From the NCBI GenBank assembly GCA_023229765.1, contig JALNYO010000018.1:11125-75124 (forward strand): a DNA stretch of 64,000 bases, read 5' to 3'. The notes under the pieces were generated by a model. The model had not been told where the DNA came from and did not search any database. It was given only the letters and a program-made list of their open reading frames with translations. Numbering within the stretch: position 1 is the first letter of the stretch; every line of letters starts with the position of its first letter. This document shows, piece after piece, positions 54,416 to 63,065 of this stretch. A program made the position numbers and the translations under genes. The stretch comes from Syntrophales bacterium. GTDB lineage: Bacteria > Desulfobacterota > Syntrophia > Syntrophales > UBA5619.

Positions 54416-55456
54416 GTGAAAAAGACACTGGCTGAAATAGCAGCGTTTCTGGGCGGCAGCGTGCAGGGAGACGGTTCCGTCGGCATCGAGCAGATTCGCG
54501 GGATCGACGAGGCTGGCCCAGGCGATATAACGTTTGTCGCCAACGCGAAATACCGTAAAAAGCTCGAAACCACGAAGGCGGACGGTATCATCGCCGCCCC
54601 CGGAACCCTCGGCCCGGGGAAGAATCTCGTGATTGTCGACGACCCTTACAGCTCTCTGGGAAAACTGCTGGAGTTGTACTACCCCGAGGAAGAGGAACCG
54701 GCCGGAATCAGCAAAGGCGCCTGCGTGGAAGCCGGCGCTGAGGTTTCGCCGGAAGCGGCTCTTTACCCGGGCGTTTACATAGGACGGGGAGCGCGAGTTG
54801 CGGCCGGGGCCGTGCTCTATCCAGGGGTATTTGTCGGTCGAAACGCTGCGGTCGGAGAAGCCTCTATCCTTTACCCGGGGGTAACCATCTATCGCCGCTG
54901 CCTGATCGGGCGCCGGGTTGTGCTGCATGCGGGCGTCATCGTCGGCGCTGACGGCTTTGGCTTTGCCCTGCCCGGAGGGGAAAATCGAAAAATCCCCCAG
55001 GTGGGATACGTCCAGATAGACGACGATGTGGAGATAGGGGCTAATTCGACGATTGACCGCGGCACCCTCGGGCGAACCTGGATCCAGCGGGGGGTCAAGA
55101 TCGACAACTTGGTGCAAGTCGGCCACAATGTTGTGATCGGTGAAAATTCGGTTATTGTCGCCCAGGTCGGCATATCCGGGAGCGCGCAACTGGGAAACGG
55201 CGTCGTCATCGGCGGTCAGGCGGGAATAGTTGGTCACATCCGGATTGGGGACGGGGTGATGGCCGCCGCCCGCACCGGAATTCACAAGGACGTTCCGCCG
55301 GGACAGATTGTGGGCGGTGCGCCGCATTTGCCTTACCGGGAATGGCTGAAAAAAGAGGCCTCCCTACAGAAGCTGCCGGAGCTGCGGGCGGCCTTTGCCG
55401 AGTTGCAAAAAAGGGTCGCCACCCTGGAAAAAGAAAAGACGATTAAGGAGAATTGA
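54416..55456 (+). CDS. lpxD: UDP-3-O-acylglucosamine N-acyltransferase
   Basis: A 346-residue LpxD. The N-terminal domain ([16 protein letters not shown]) binds uridine, and the left-handed beta helix of hexapeptide repeats carries the catalytic His region [19 protein letters not shown] and [13 protein letters not shown]-terminal helix closes the trimer. It adds the second acyl chain in lipid A synthesis. GTG start at 54416. It overlaps lpxA; no fabZ gene lies between them, unlike many clusters. Confidence 0.96.
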   Translation: MKKTLAEIAAFLGGSVQGDGSVGIEQIRGIDEAGPGDITFVANAKYRKKLETTKADGIIAAPGTLGPGKNLVIVDDPYSSLGKLLELYYPEEEEPAGISKGACVEAGAEVSPEAALYPGVYIGRGARVAAGAVLYPGVFVGRNAAVGEASILYPGVTIYRRCLIGRRVVLHAGVIVGADGFGFALPGGENRKIPQVGYVQIDDDVEIGANSTIDRGTLGRTWIQRGVKIDNLVQVGHNVVIGENSVIVAQVGISGSAQLGNGVVIGGQAGIVGHIRIGDGVMAAARTGIHKDVPPGQIVGGAPHLPYREWLKKEASLQKLPELRAAFAELQKRVATLEKEKTIKEN

Positions 55457-56229
55457 TGAAGATCCACCCAACCGCAATCATATCGCCCGATGCCACCCTT
55501 GCCGAAGGCGTCGAGATCGGCCCTTACAGCCTCGTCGGCCCCGATGTCCATATCGGCAAGAATACCCGCATCGCCTCCCACGTGGTGATCGAACGCCAGG
55601 TCGATATCGGGGAAAATAACCAGATATCCCAGTTTGCCTCGATCGGCGGCGATCCGCAGGACTTGAAATACCAGGGAGAAAAAACAAGGGTAGTGATCGG
55701 GAACAACAACATTATCAGAGAGTATGCAACCATCAACCGGGCCACGAGCGACGACATCGGAGTCACGATCGTCGGCGACAGCAACATGATTATGACGTAC
55801 TGTCATATCGCCCACAACTGCAAGCTCGGCAACAATATCGTCATGGCCAATGCGGCAAATCTGGCCGGGCACATTCACGTTGACGACTACGCCATTATCG
55901 GCGGTCTTACCGGGGTGCACCAGTTTACCAGAATCGGCGCTCACTGTATCATCGGCGGCGCCTCTGCGGTAAACAAGGATATTCCCCCATATGTGACTGC
56001 CTCCGGCAATTTTACTAAGCTCTACGGCCTGAACCAGATCGGCCTCCGGCGGCGGGGATTTTCCGAGGAGACACTTGCCGCCTTGAAGCAGGCATACCAG
56101 ATCGTTTTTCGCTCCTCGCTGCTGCTTGCGGTCGCCCTCAAAAGGGTCGAAGAGGAACTCCCCGCTCTTCCCGAGATAAGGCTCTTCGTTGATTTTATCC
56201 GAAAATCGGAAAGGGGAATCTGTCGCTGA
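55456..56229 (+). CDS. lpxA: UDP-N-acetylglucosamine acyltransferase
   Basis: A 257-residue Lpx[13 protein letters not shown], hexapeptide beta helix, [14 protein letters not shown], the catalytic His in [12 protein letters not shown], and [12 protein letters not shown]. The C-terminal helical domain has [18 protein letters not shown]. It catalyses the first step of lipid A synthesis. ATG 55456 has AAGGAG 5 nt upstream; the TTG 3 bp earlier is not needed. Confidence 0.96.
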   Translation: MKIHPTAIISPDATLAEGVEIGPYSLVGPDVHIGKNTRIASHVVIERQVDIGENNQISQFASIGGDPQDLKYQGEKTRVVIGNNNIIREYATINRATSDDIGVTIVGDSNMIMTYCHIAHNCKLGNNIVMANAANLAGHIHVDDYAIIGGLTGVHQFTRIGAHCIIGGASAVNKDIPPYVTASGNFTKLYGLNQIGLRRRGFSEETLAALKQAYQIVFRSSLLLAVALKRVEEELPALPEIRLFVDFIRKSERGICR

Positions 56230-56233
56230 AGTT

Positions 56234-57289
56234 ATGAAAACGAAGTTTAATGTTCACAAAACGAAGTTTAATGTTCATAAAGAAATCAGAATCGGCGTTG
56301 TCGGGGCCGGACATCTCGGCCGCTACCATATCCAAAAGTACCGGCAAATTCCCGGATGCCGCCTCATCGGGGTTGCCGATGTGCTGGAGCAGAGCGCCCG
56401 CAGCGCCGCGGAGGGCTGCGATTGCGAGATTTTCACCGATTACCGGAAGCTTGTCGGAAAGATTGACGCGGTCAGCATTGCCGTCCCGACCGCCTGCCAT
56501 CATGAAGTCGCCTCTGTTTTTCTGGCGGCGGGGGTGGACGTCCTGCTTGAAAAGCCCATTACGACCACTCTTGAGGAAGCCGACGAGCTCCTCGCCCTGG
56601 CCGATGCCAAGGGACTGATCCTGCAGGTGGGCTTTGTCGAGCGTTTTAATCCCGCGATAATCGCCCTGGGGGAGGTAATCGGAGCGCCGCTCTTTATCGA
56701 ATCGCACCGGCTGCATCCCTTTTTCGAACGGGGTACAGATGTGGACGTTATTCTCGATCTGATGGTGCATGATCTCGATATAATTATCCATTTTGTAAAT
56801 TCCCCGGTTACTTCCGTGGAAGCGGTCGGGGTTTCGGTACTGTCGGACAAGGTCGATATCGCCAACGCCCGGCTTACTTTTGCCTCGGGTTGTGTCGCCA
56901 ACATAACCGCGAGCCGGGTAACGGGTAAACTGCTTCAGAAAACCCGTTTTTTCGGGGTTGAGGGATACCACGCGGTTGATTTCAGCAAACGGACGCTCGT
57001 CTCGCTGGGACGTAAGGTAGATGCCGGAGGAAAAATAGAAATTATCGAAAATCACGTTGAAATCAAGGCTATTGACCCTCTCGAAGAGGAAATCAAGGCT
57101 TTTGTCCGGGCGGTGGCGGACCGGACAACCCCGCCTGTCTCGGGCAAGGAGGGGCGCGACGCGCTGGCGCTGGCGCTCCGCATCAACGACGCGATCGCCC
57201 GCAGCCGAAAGCGAAGTTTAATGTTTACAAAACTCGTCCCCGCTTTTGCCGGGGGCCTATCGGCGGGGGAAGGGCAATCCACGCCGTGA
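56234..57289 (+). CDS. Gfo/Idh/MocA oxidoreductase of the lipid A cluster, with repeat-derived ends
   Basis: A 351-residue NAD(P)-dependent oxidoreductase: RIGVVGAGHLGRYHIQKY (nucleotide fold), VLLEKPITTTLEEADELL (EKP motif) and IESHRLHPFFERG. Members of this position in lpx clusters probably oxidise a UDP-sugar, as GnnA does, but that is inferred. The first residues (MKTKFNVHKTKFNVHK) and the last 25 (from RSLMFTKLVPAFAGG) are encoded by repeats, so both ends of the enzyme differ from the family. The ATG 56234 has no clear Shine-Dalgarno at the right distance. It overlaps lpxB by 4 bp. Confidence 0.86.
   Translation: MKTKFNVHKTKFNVHKEIRIGVVGAGHLGRYHIQKYRQIPGCRLIGVADVLEQSARSAAEGCDCEIFTDYRKLVGKIDAVSIAVPTACHHEVASVFLAAGVDVLLEKPITTTLEEADELLALADAKGLILQVGFVERFNPAIIALGEVIGAPLFIESHRLHPFFERGTDVDVILDLMVHDLDIIIHFVNSPVTSVEAVGVSVLSDKVDIANARLTFASGCVANITASRVTGKLLQKTRFFGVEGYHAVDFSKRTLVSLGRKVDAGGKIEIIENHVEIKAIDPLEEEIKAFVRAVADRTTPPVSGKEGRDALALALRINDAIARSRKRSLMFTKLVPAFAGGLSAGEGQSTP
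56237..56278 (+). repeat. Two tandem 21-bp family-A units at the start of the Gfo/Idh gene
   Basis: AAAACGAAGTTTAATGTTCAC and AAAACGAAGTTTAATGTTCAT in direct tandem, encoding KTKFNVH twice. A single diverged unit, AAAGCGAAGTTTAATGTTTAC, recurs at 57208-57228 near the 3' end of the same gene. Confidence 0.9.
57208..57228 (+). repeat. Single 21-bp family-A unit near the 3' end of the Gfo/Idh gene
   Basis: AAAGCGAAGTTTAATGTTTAC matches the 21-bp unit at 17 or more positions. It is followed by CCCCGCTTTTGCCGGGG, a hairpin. Together they encode the added C-terminal tail. Confidence 0.75.
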
Positions 57290-58428
57290 GCGGGCAGACG
57301 GTGATGATAGTCGCCGGCGAGGCGTCCGGCGATCTGCACGGCGGCAACCTTGTCCGGGAAATGCACTCATTATTGCCAGAACTTTCCTTCTTTGGCGTGG
57401 GGGGAAAAAATATGGAGGCGGCAGGGGTCAAACTGAGCGCCGACGTCGCCGAGATGGCGGTGGTGGGCTTGACCGAGGTGATCGGGAAACTCGGCGCCGT
57501 CCTGAAAGTGATGCGCGGACTGAAGGCGGCGCTGAAGCTTGATCCGCCCGCCCTGCTTGTCCTGATCGACTATCCCGATTTCAATCTGCCGCTGGCAAAA
57601 ACTGCCCGCAAACTGGGGATAAAGGTGCTCTACTATATCAGCCCCCAGGTCTGGGCCTGGCGTAAAAGCCGGATCAATGCCATTCGCCGCACCGTGGACA
57701 AGATGGTGGTAATTCTGCCCTTTGAAGAGGAATTTTACCGGGAGGCGGGGGTGGATGTAGCCTTTGTCGGGCACCCGCTGCTTGACGTGGTAAAAACACG
57801 CCGTCCGCGCGCAGAAACGCTCACACGCATCGGCTTGAAAGACGAGGCGGTAACAATCGCGCTTCTCCCCGGAAGCCGGAAGAGCGAGGTCGAACGGCTG
57901 CTGCCGGAGATGCTCGCGGCCTGCCGGATCATAACCGAAATGATCTCCCCCGTGCAGTTTGTCCTGCCGCTGGCCCCGACGCTGCCTTTATCCTATGTGC
58001 AGGATATTATTCGGCGTTTTTCCGTGCCGGTCAAGGTTGTCGAGGAAGATATTTATGATGCGATTGCCCTCTCCGATGCGGCAATTGTCGCCTCCGGGAC
58101 CGCCACACTCGAGACGGCGCTCCTCGGAGTGCCGATGGTCGTCATTTACAAAATATCGGGGCTGTCGTATGAAATCGGAAAAAGATTTATAAAAGTGGCT
58201 TACATAAGCCTCGTAAACCTGATCGCCGGACGGGCCGTTGTCCCGGAGTTGATCCAGCAGGATGCCAATCCCGCCCGGATCGCCGCCGAGGTGAAGGAAT
58301 TAATCGTCAATGACGAAGTGAGGCAGGCGATGAGGAATTCTTTCACGACCTTGCGCGGGAAGCTGGGCGCTCCCGGCGCCTCGCAAAGAACGGCGCAGAT
58401 TGCCTGCACGATGTTGAAAGAGGGATAG
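57286..58428 (+). CDS. lpxB: Lipid-A-disaccharide synthase
   Basis: A 380-residue GT19 enzyme: VMIVAGEASGDLHGGNLVRE, FGVGGKNMEAAGV, YYISPQVWAWRKSRI, ALLPGSRKSEVERLLP and ASGTATLETALLGVPMVV. It joins UDP-2,3-diacylglucosamine and lipid X. GTG start at 57286 overlaps the upstream stop (GTGA). The lpxH or lpxI gene needed before this step is not in the window. Confidence 0.96.
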   Translation: MSGQTVMIVAGEASGDLHGGNLVREMHSLLPELSFFGVGGKNMEAAGVKLSADVAEMAVVGLTEVIGKLGAVLKVMRGLKAALKLDPPALLVLIDYPDFNLPLAKTARKLGIKVLYYISPQVWAWRKSRINAIRRTVDKMVVILPFEEEFYREAGVDVAFVGHPLLDVVKTRRPRAETLTRIGLKDEAVTIALLPGSRKSEVERLLPEMLAACRIITEMISPVQFVLPLAPTLPLSYVQDIIRRFSVPVKVVEEDIYDAIALSDAAIVASGTATLETALLGVPMVVIYKISGLSYEIGKRFIKVAYISLVNLIAGRAVVPELIQQDANPARIAAEVKELIVNDEVRQAMRNSFTTLRGKLGAPGASQRTAQIACTMLKEG

Positions 58429-58434
58429 CAAGCA

Positions 58435-60156
58435 TTGGACATATTCAAAAGACTTCTGAGGCTGGCCAAACCGCATCTTTACAAATTTTTCATCGCGATG
58501 CTCTGCATGCTTGTCGTCGGCGCGACCACATCCGCGCTCGCTTTTCTGGTAAAACCGGCGCTCGATGAGATATTTCTTAAGAAAAACGCGACGATGCTCA
58601 AATGGATACCGCTGGGGGTGATCCTGATATACATCGTCAAGGGGGGCTGCAGCTACCTGCAGACGATTCTCATGAATTTCATCGGCCAGCGGGTTGTCAC
58701 CGACCTGCGGGCCGACCTCTACCGGAAGATTCAGCTCCAGTCGCTTTCTTTTTTCACCAGAAACCCAACAGGCACCCTCATGTCCCGGATCACCAACGAC
58801 GTGGGGTACGTCCAGGGGGCGGTTTCGGAGGCGGTCACCTCGCTGTTCAAGGATTCCTTCACCCTCGTCAGCCTTGTTTTCGTCATCTTCTATCGGGACT
58901 GGCAACTGGCCCTCATTGCGATGTGCATCTTTCCGCTTGCCGTCTATCCCATCGCCAAGTTCGGACAGAGGATGCGGCAGGTCGCCACGAAGATGCAGAT
59001 CACCCTCGGGAGCCTGACCACGCTTTTGCAGGAGGCCATCTCCGGCGCCCGGATCGTCAAGGCCTTCGGCATGGAAGAATATGAAAACAAACGCTTTTCC
59101 GTGGAAAATGAACGCCTCTTCCGCATGAACCTGAAGGCGGTTTCGGTGAACGCCATCTCCAGCCCCTTCATGGAATTCCTCGGCGGCATCGGGATCGCGG
59201 CCATTGTTTTTTACGGCGGCTACCAGGTGATCCACGGCAATTCGACGCCGGGGACCTTCTTTTCGTTTCTGACCGCGCTCATCATGCTCTACGAACCGGT
59301 AAAACATCTGACCAGCGTCAACAACACGATCCAGCAGGGAATCGCCGGGGCCGAGCGGGTCTTCGGGCTCATCGATCTCGAAGAGGAGATCAAGGATCGC
59401 CCTGCCGCCAAGCCCCTGCCCCGGATTTCCCGCAATATCGAGATTCGGGATGTCAGTTTTCGCTATGAGGATGCGTATGTTCTGAAAAACATCAATATAA
59501 CGATCCAGGCTGGCGAGGTAGTCGCCTTTGTCGGGATGAGCGGCGGGGGAAAAACAACGCTGGTCAATCTTATCCCCCGCTTCTACGACGTCGCCTCCGG
59601 GGAGATTGCCATCGACGGCATTGACATCCGCGATGCGACGATCGAATCCCTCCGGGGCCAGATTGCCATTGTTACCCAGCAGACTATCCTCTTTAACGAT
59701 ACCGTGCGCAACAACATAGCCTACGGGGACATCGTCAAAACGGAAGAGCAGATCGTTGCCGCAGCCCAGGCCGCCAATGCCCACGACTTCATCATGCGTC
59801 TCCCAGAGGGATACGACACGCTGATCGGCGAACAGGGAACCAAGCTCTCCGGCGGCGAACGCCAGCGGATATCCATTGCCCGCGCCCTTCTGAAAGACGC
59901 CCCGATCCTGATCCTGGACGAAGCAACCTCCTCCCTTGACTCCGAAGCGGAGATCGAGGTTCAGTCAGCGCTCGACAACCTGATGCAGGGTAGAACGACG
60001 CTCGTCATCGCCCATCGCCTCTCCACAATCAGAAACGCCGACCGGATCTTCGTTCTTGTCAATGGCATGATCAAGGAAGAGGGAACCCACGAGCACCTTC
60101 TGGCCTGCGAGGGGGAATACTGCCGCCTTTACAACATGCAGTTCCGGGAAAAATAG
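58435..60156 (+). CDS. msbA: Lipid A export ABC transporter ATP-binding/permease MsbA
   Basis: A 573-residue half-transporter. Six membrane helices cover residues 1-310 or so. The ATPase domain has Walker A GMSGGGKTT, Q-loop VTQQTILFNDTVRNNIAYGD, signature LSGGERQRISIARAL and Walker B ILILDEATSSLD. It flips lipid A-core across the inner membrane. TTG start at 58435, 7 bp after the lpxB stop, with AGGGATAGCAAGCA ahead. The operon ends here. The N-terminal part has no peptidase domain, so it is not a bacteriocin exporter. Confidence 0.95.
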   Translation: MDIFKRLLRLAKPHLYKFFIAMLCMLVVGATTSALAFLVKPALDEIFLKKNATMLKWIPLGVILIYIVKGGCSYLQTILMNFIGQRVVTDLRADLYRKIQLQSLSFFTRNPTGTLMSRITNDVGYVQGAVSEAVTSLFKDSFTLVSLVFVIFYRDWQLALIAMCIFPLAVYPIAKFGQRMRQVATKMQITLGSLTTLLQEAISGARIVKAFGMEEYENKRFSVENERLFRMNLKAVSVNAISSPFMEFLGGIGIAAIVFYGGYQVIHGNSTPGTFFSFLTALIMLYEPVKHLTSVNNTIQQGIAGAERVFGLIDLEEEIKDRPAAKPLPRISRNIEIRDVSFRYEDAYVLKNINITIQAGEVVAFVGMSGGGKTTLVNLIPRFYDVASGEIAIDGIDIRDATIESLRGQIAIVTQQTILFNDTVRNNIAYGDIVKTEEQIVAAAQAANAHDFIMRLPEGYDTLIGEQGTKLSGGERQRISIARALLKDAPILILDEATSSLDSEAEIEVQSALDNLMQGRTTLVIAHRLSTIRNADRIFVLVNGMIKEEGTHEHLLACEGEYCRLYNMQFREK

Positions 60157-60593
60157 CGGCGCCTCCCGCAGGCGTCATTGGCAAGGCACGCCAGACCGTA
60201 AGCGGCACCCTCACCCTGAACAGGCTCCCCGCGGAGATCCGGGACAAATGCCGGGGAAAGAGGACAATTACCCTGAAGACGCTCATCGAAGCCTAATTTT
60301 TCTCTCTCCGATTTCTGCGCTGGCATAACGGTTTTTGTTCTCCTTTTTCAGAGGGCAAAACTTTTGTCCCTCACCTGAACTCAGAGACAATACTTTGCAG
60401 TAGATTTCTCGTCGCTTACAACGCCTGCCGCGATTTTGCCAGACAACAAAACGAGAGTGGCGGGACAATGATAACGGGTAGAAATGCGCATATTTTTAAG
60501 CGTGATTTTTCAAGCAGGAGGTGATACGAGCTCCTTCCTGAAGTCCACAAAATAGTATTTTACGAGTTAGTAGAAGATTAGATTTGATAATCA
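60157..60593. other. Intergenic stretch without a gene I can support
   Basis: About 440 bases between msbA and the OmpA-like gene. A short open stretch at 60159-60296 ends with KTLIEA and TAA, but has no start codon. The rest is AT-rich without recognisable motifs. Confidence 0.5.
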
Positions 60594-60626
60594 ATAAAAA
60601 AGGCAGAGCCACCTGACCCTGCCTTT
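60594..60626 (-). terminator. Rho-independent terminator of the OmpA-like lipoprotein gene
   Basis: On the - strand an 8-bp stem (AAAGGCAG/CTGCCTTT) with a 12-nt loop is followed by TTTTT. It lies about 80 bp after the stop of the gene at 60703-61887. Confidence 0.7.
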
Positions 60627-60702
60627 CTGCAATTAAACTGCATATGTGCTTCTTTACGTCTTAAACTCTCATATAGCAGAGTTATTGAGTCCTGTTCAAA
60701 GC

Positions 60703-61887
60703 CTATTTCCTGAACTGACTCTCCGGGTTGACTCCTTCATTAAGAATGATCGCCTCAACCCTTCTGTTCTGCTGTCTGCCGGCCGCGGTATCATTGCTTG
60801 CCAGCGGGTACTTCTTACTATATCCGATGGCGACAATCCGTTCACCGGCAACGCCGCGTTTTACCAGGGCGTTCTTAACGGAAGCGGCACGCTGCTCGGA
60901 AAGCCCCTGATTGTACTCCTCGCTGCCGACGCTGTCGGTATGCCCTTCAACAAGCAGATTCCTGTTCTGTTTTTCCCGGAGAAACGCGGCTATCTTGTCC
61001 ATACTGTTCTGAGCGCTGGCATTCAGAACTGCCTTGTCGAAGGCAAACAGTACATCACCGATCGTCAGCACGATCCCGCGGTCAGTCAATTGTCCCTGCA
61101 GCTCCGACAACTCCTTCATTAGCCCGGCGAGTTCAGCCCTTGCCTTTTCGGCCTCTCTGGCCTGACTCTCAGCTTCAGCCCTTGCCATTTCAGCTGCTCT
61201 GGCCTGATCCGCAGCCTCAGCCCTCGCCATTTCAGCCTCTCTGGCCTGACTCTCAGCTTCAACCCTGGCCATTTCTGCCTCTCTGTCTTTTGCATTAGCC
61301 TGTGCATTTGCCAATGCTGCCTCTTTAGCCTGGATGTCGGCAAGAATTATCGCCCGTTCGGCCTCGCTGGTCGCCGAAGCCAGTTGCTGCTTTGCAAGAT
61401 TCAGAGCCGAAGCCTTTTCATCCAAATCCTGTTGCAGTAGTTTTTGCTGCATCTGGCTTTTCAGCAACTGCACCTCTGCCTTTTCCCTGCCCAGTTTGAC
61501 GATCTCGCTGCGCGTGACGACCCCCTCTGCAAGAGCGACAGAGGTCTGCGATTTGCGCTCCGCCATGTAGGCAAGGCGGGCAATGTCATCGAACATGAAC
61601 TTTTTCTCCCAGGAATCATATGGCTTTGGTGGATTGGAGAAATAGACCTTCTGTCTCACCTGCTCAGCCGCCTGTAATGTTTTTTCTGCTTCAAGAAGTG
61701 TTTTCAGGGAGTAAGATTCTACAATCGGATTGGCCTTTGCCTGTGCATAGGCAGTACGCGCCTGTTCCAGGCGGTCCTTGGCGATCTGCTCGCTGGGATC
61801 AACCGCTGCGCACCCGGCCAGAACAGCTCCGACGGTAATTGCAAGGACAGCAGCTTTCAACTGACTGGTAATACTACTGTAATTCAT
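60703..61887 (-). CDS. OmpA-family lipoprotein with DUF4398 and heptad/11-residue coiled-coil array
   Basis: A 394-residue protein with a lipobox (VLAGCAAV), so it is lipidated. A DUF4398-like helical region (residues 25-110 or so) is followed by a long Ala/Glu/Arg coiled coil. In it REAEMARAEAESQA-type units recur four to five times (about 200-260), encoded by near-identical 45-bp DNA repeats. The C-terminal OmpA peptidoglycan-binding domain has FAFDKAVLNASAQNSMDKIA, VEGHTDSVGSEEYNQGLS and GQQNRRVEAIIL. It probably spans from outer membrane to peptidoglycan. AAAGGAGGAGTTGAT precedes the ATG. Confidence 0.92.
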   Translation of the reverse strand: MNYSSITSQLKAAVLAITVGAVLAGCAAVDPSEQIAKDRLEQARTAYAQAKANPIVESYSLKTLLEAEKTLQAAEQVRQKVYFSNPPKPYDSWEKKFMFDDIARLAYMAERKSQTSVALAEGVVTRSEIVKLGREKAEVQLLKSQMQQKLLQQDLDEKASALNLAKQQLASATSEAERAIILADIQAKEAALANAQANAKDREAEMARVEAESQAREAEMARAEAADQARAAEMARAEAESQAREAEKARAELAGLMKELSELQGQLTDRGIVLTIGDVLFAFDKAVLNASAQNSMDKIAAFLREKQNRNLLVEGHTDSVGSEEYNQGLSEQRAASVKNALVKRGVAGERIVAIGYSKKYPLASNDTAAGRQQNRRVEAIILNEGVNPESQFRK

Positions 61888-61916
61888 ATCAACTCCTCCT
61901 TTGAATGGATGGGTGG

Positions 61917-62303
61917 TTATTTAGCGGCCGGCATCTTCTTGATTTCGTCGCGCACGACCTGTATGGCCTCACGCAGTTTCATTGCGGCGTTCTTAGCCTT
62001 TTCAGTAGGGGCCATGGCCCTTGCATAATCAGCATCCACCATGGCCTCATCGACAAGCTTGTTGGCGGAAACCATATCCTTGGCCGCAACAGCCGATTTG
62101 GCTGCCTCCAGCTTGGCCTCAGCCGACTTGAGAGGAGTTGGTGCATACACTTCAGCATCAGCCGCTTTGGCGGCGTTGATATTCTCTTGCAGTTGGGGGA
62201 AACGTGAGCTGACTGTATCAGTTGTTGCGCACCCGATTGCCATGAACACGCCTATGCCAGCCAGTCCTGTTGCGACATATCGCGAAACAATATTTCTCTT
62301 CAT
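61917..62303 (-). CDS. DUF4398-type small lipoprotein
   Basis: A 128-residue lipoprotein (lipobox AIGCATTD) consisting of a helical hairpin rich in Ala and Lys: NINAAKAADAEVYAP, SAEAKLEAAKSAVAAKDMVS, DADYARAMAPTEKAKNAAM. DUF4398 proteins often precede an OmpA-like partner, as here (29-bp gap). It may extend or stabilise that envelope anchor. AAGGAGGATTATGT precedes the ATG. Confidence 0.87.
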   Translation of the reverse strand: MKRNIVSRYVATGLAGIGVFMAIGCATTDTVSSRFPQLQENINAAKAADAEVYAPTPLKSAEAKLEAAKSAVAAKDMVSANKLVDEAMVDADYARAMAPTEKAKNAAMKLREAIQVVRDEIKKMPAAK

Positions 62304-62925
62304 ACATAATCCTCCTTGTCATTTGAACTGCAAACCGTGACCAGATATTCAAATTCCTTCACATCCCTCTGCACCAAACGCTACCCAACATCCGAGCACG
62401 GAAACAACCGCCTGTGAAAACTCCATGTGCCTCTCAGAAAGAACCTCCATTCGTGTGATTACGAGGATCATGAAAATAGTAAAGCAAATAGTCTGCCAAT
62501 AGCCGAAGGAAAATCAGAAATTCGGATTCACCCTTTAGTAACAGGTGATTAGATTAATAGAAGAGAACAGCAGAAAAGTATGAAATGATTCGTTTGGCCT
62601 CAATATTCGGTGGAACCTCAATGTATTGAGGGATACTTTGAAGGGAGGCGGACAGTCTAATCTGGTTCTTTTGTCTCCATTCGGACTATTCCGAGCTTAT
62701 ACATCCTCGCTCTTCAGGTGCTCAGGTTGTAAGAGAGCTATTTATTCGGATATAATTTTCATTTTTTTGGCGGAACGGCTCTCTTTCAAACAGAAATTTT
62801 TATTCTAACCTTGAATCTTGGACTCACGCTTTGTAGATACCGTTCTTGTCAAGCGGAAAATTTATCAAACACCGACGGTAGTCTATTTTCAAAGAGCGTG
62901 TTGCTTGCTGCTGTAGCTTTCGACC
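62304..62925. other. AT-rich intergenic region, no gene found
   Basis: About 620 bases upstream of the lipoprotein pair. Short frames (for example 60 codons at 62626) have no family resemblance, and I see no RNA gene. It probably contains the promoter of the lipoprotein pair. Confidence 0.5.
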
Positions 62926-63008
62926 GGGTTACCCACAGCCAAGTCCCACCCGCCCGCCATGCTCCGCGAAAGGGCCGCGGGCGGGCGGAACTTGGCTATG
63001 GATAACCC
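62926..63008. repeat. Long GC-rich inverted repeat next to the IS110 element
   Basis: Arms GGGTTACCCACAGCCAAGT and ACTTGGCTATGGATAACCC pair with two mismatches, and inside them CCCACCCGCCCGC pairs with GCGGGCGGGCGG. The loop is about 20 nt. It would make a very stable hairpin of some 31 bp. It lies 58 bp after the transposase stop. Confidence 0.8.
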
Positions 63009-63065
63009 TTCGCTCTCGGGGTATGGGCACAAAAATAAAAACAAAAATCCGCCCCGAAGTGTATC

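Noticed and set aside
60159..60296. Short open stretch after msbA ending in KTLIEA
   Set aside because: It has no start codon in frame and no recognised family. It may be a gene remnant, but I cannot support it.
62626..62808. 60-codon frame in the intergenic region
   Set aside because: Its composition is like the AT-rich background, and it has no ribosome site or family resemblance.
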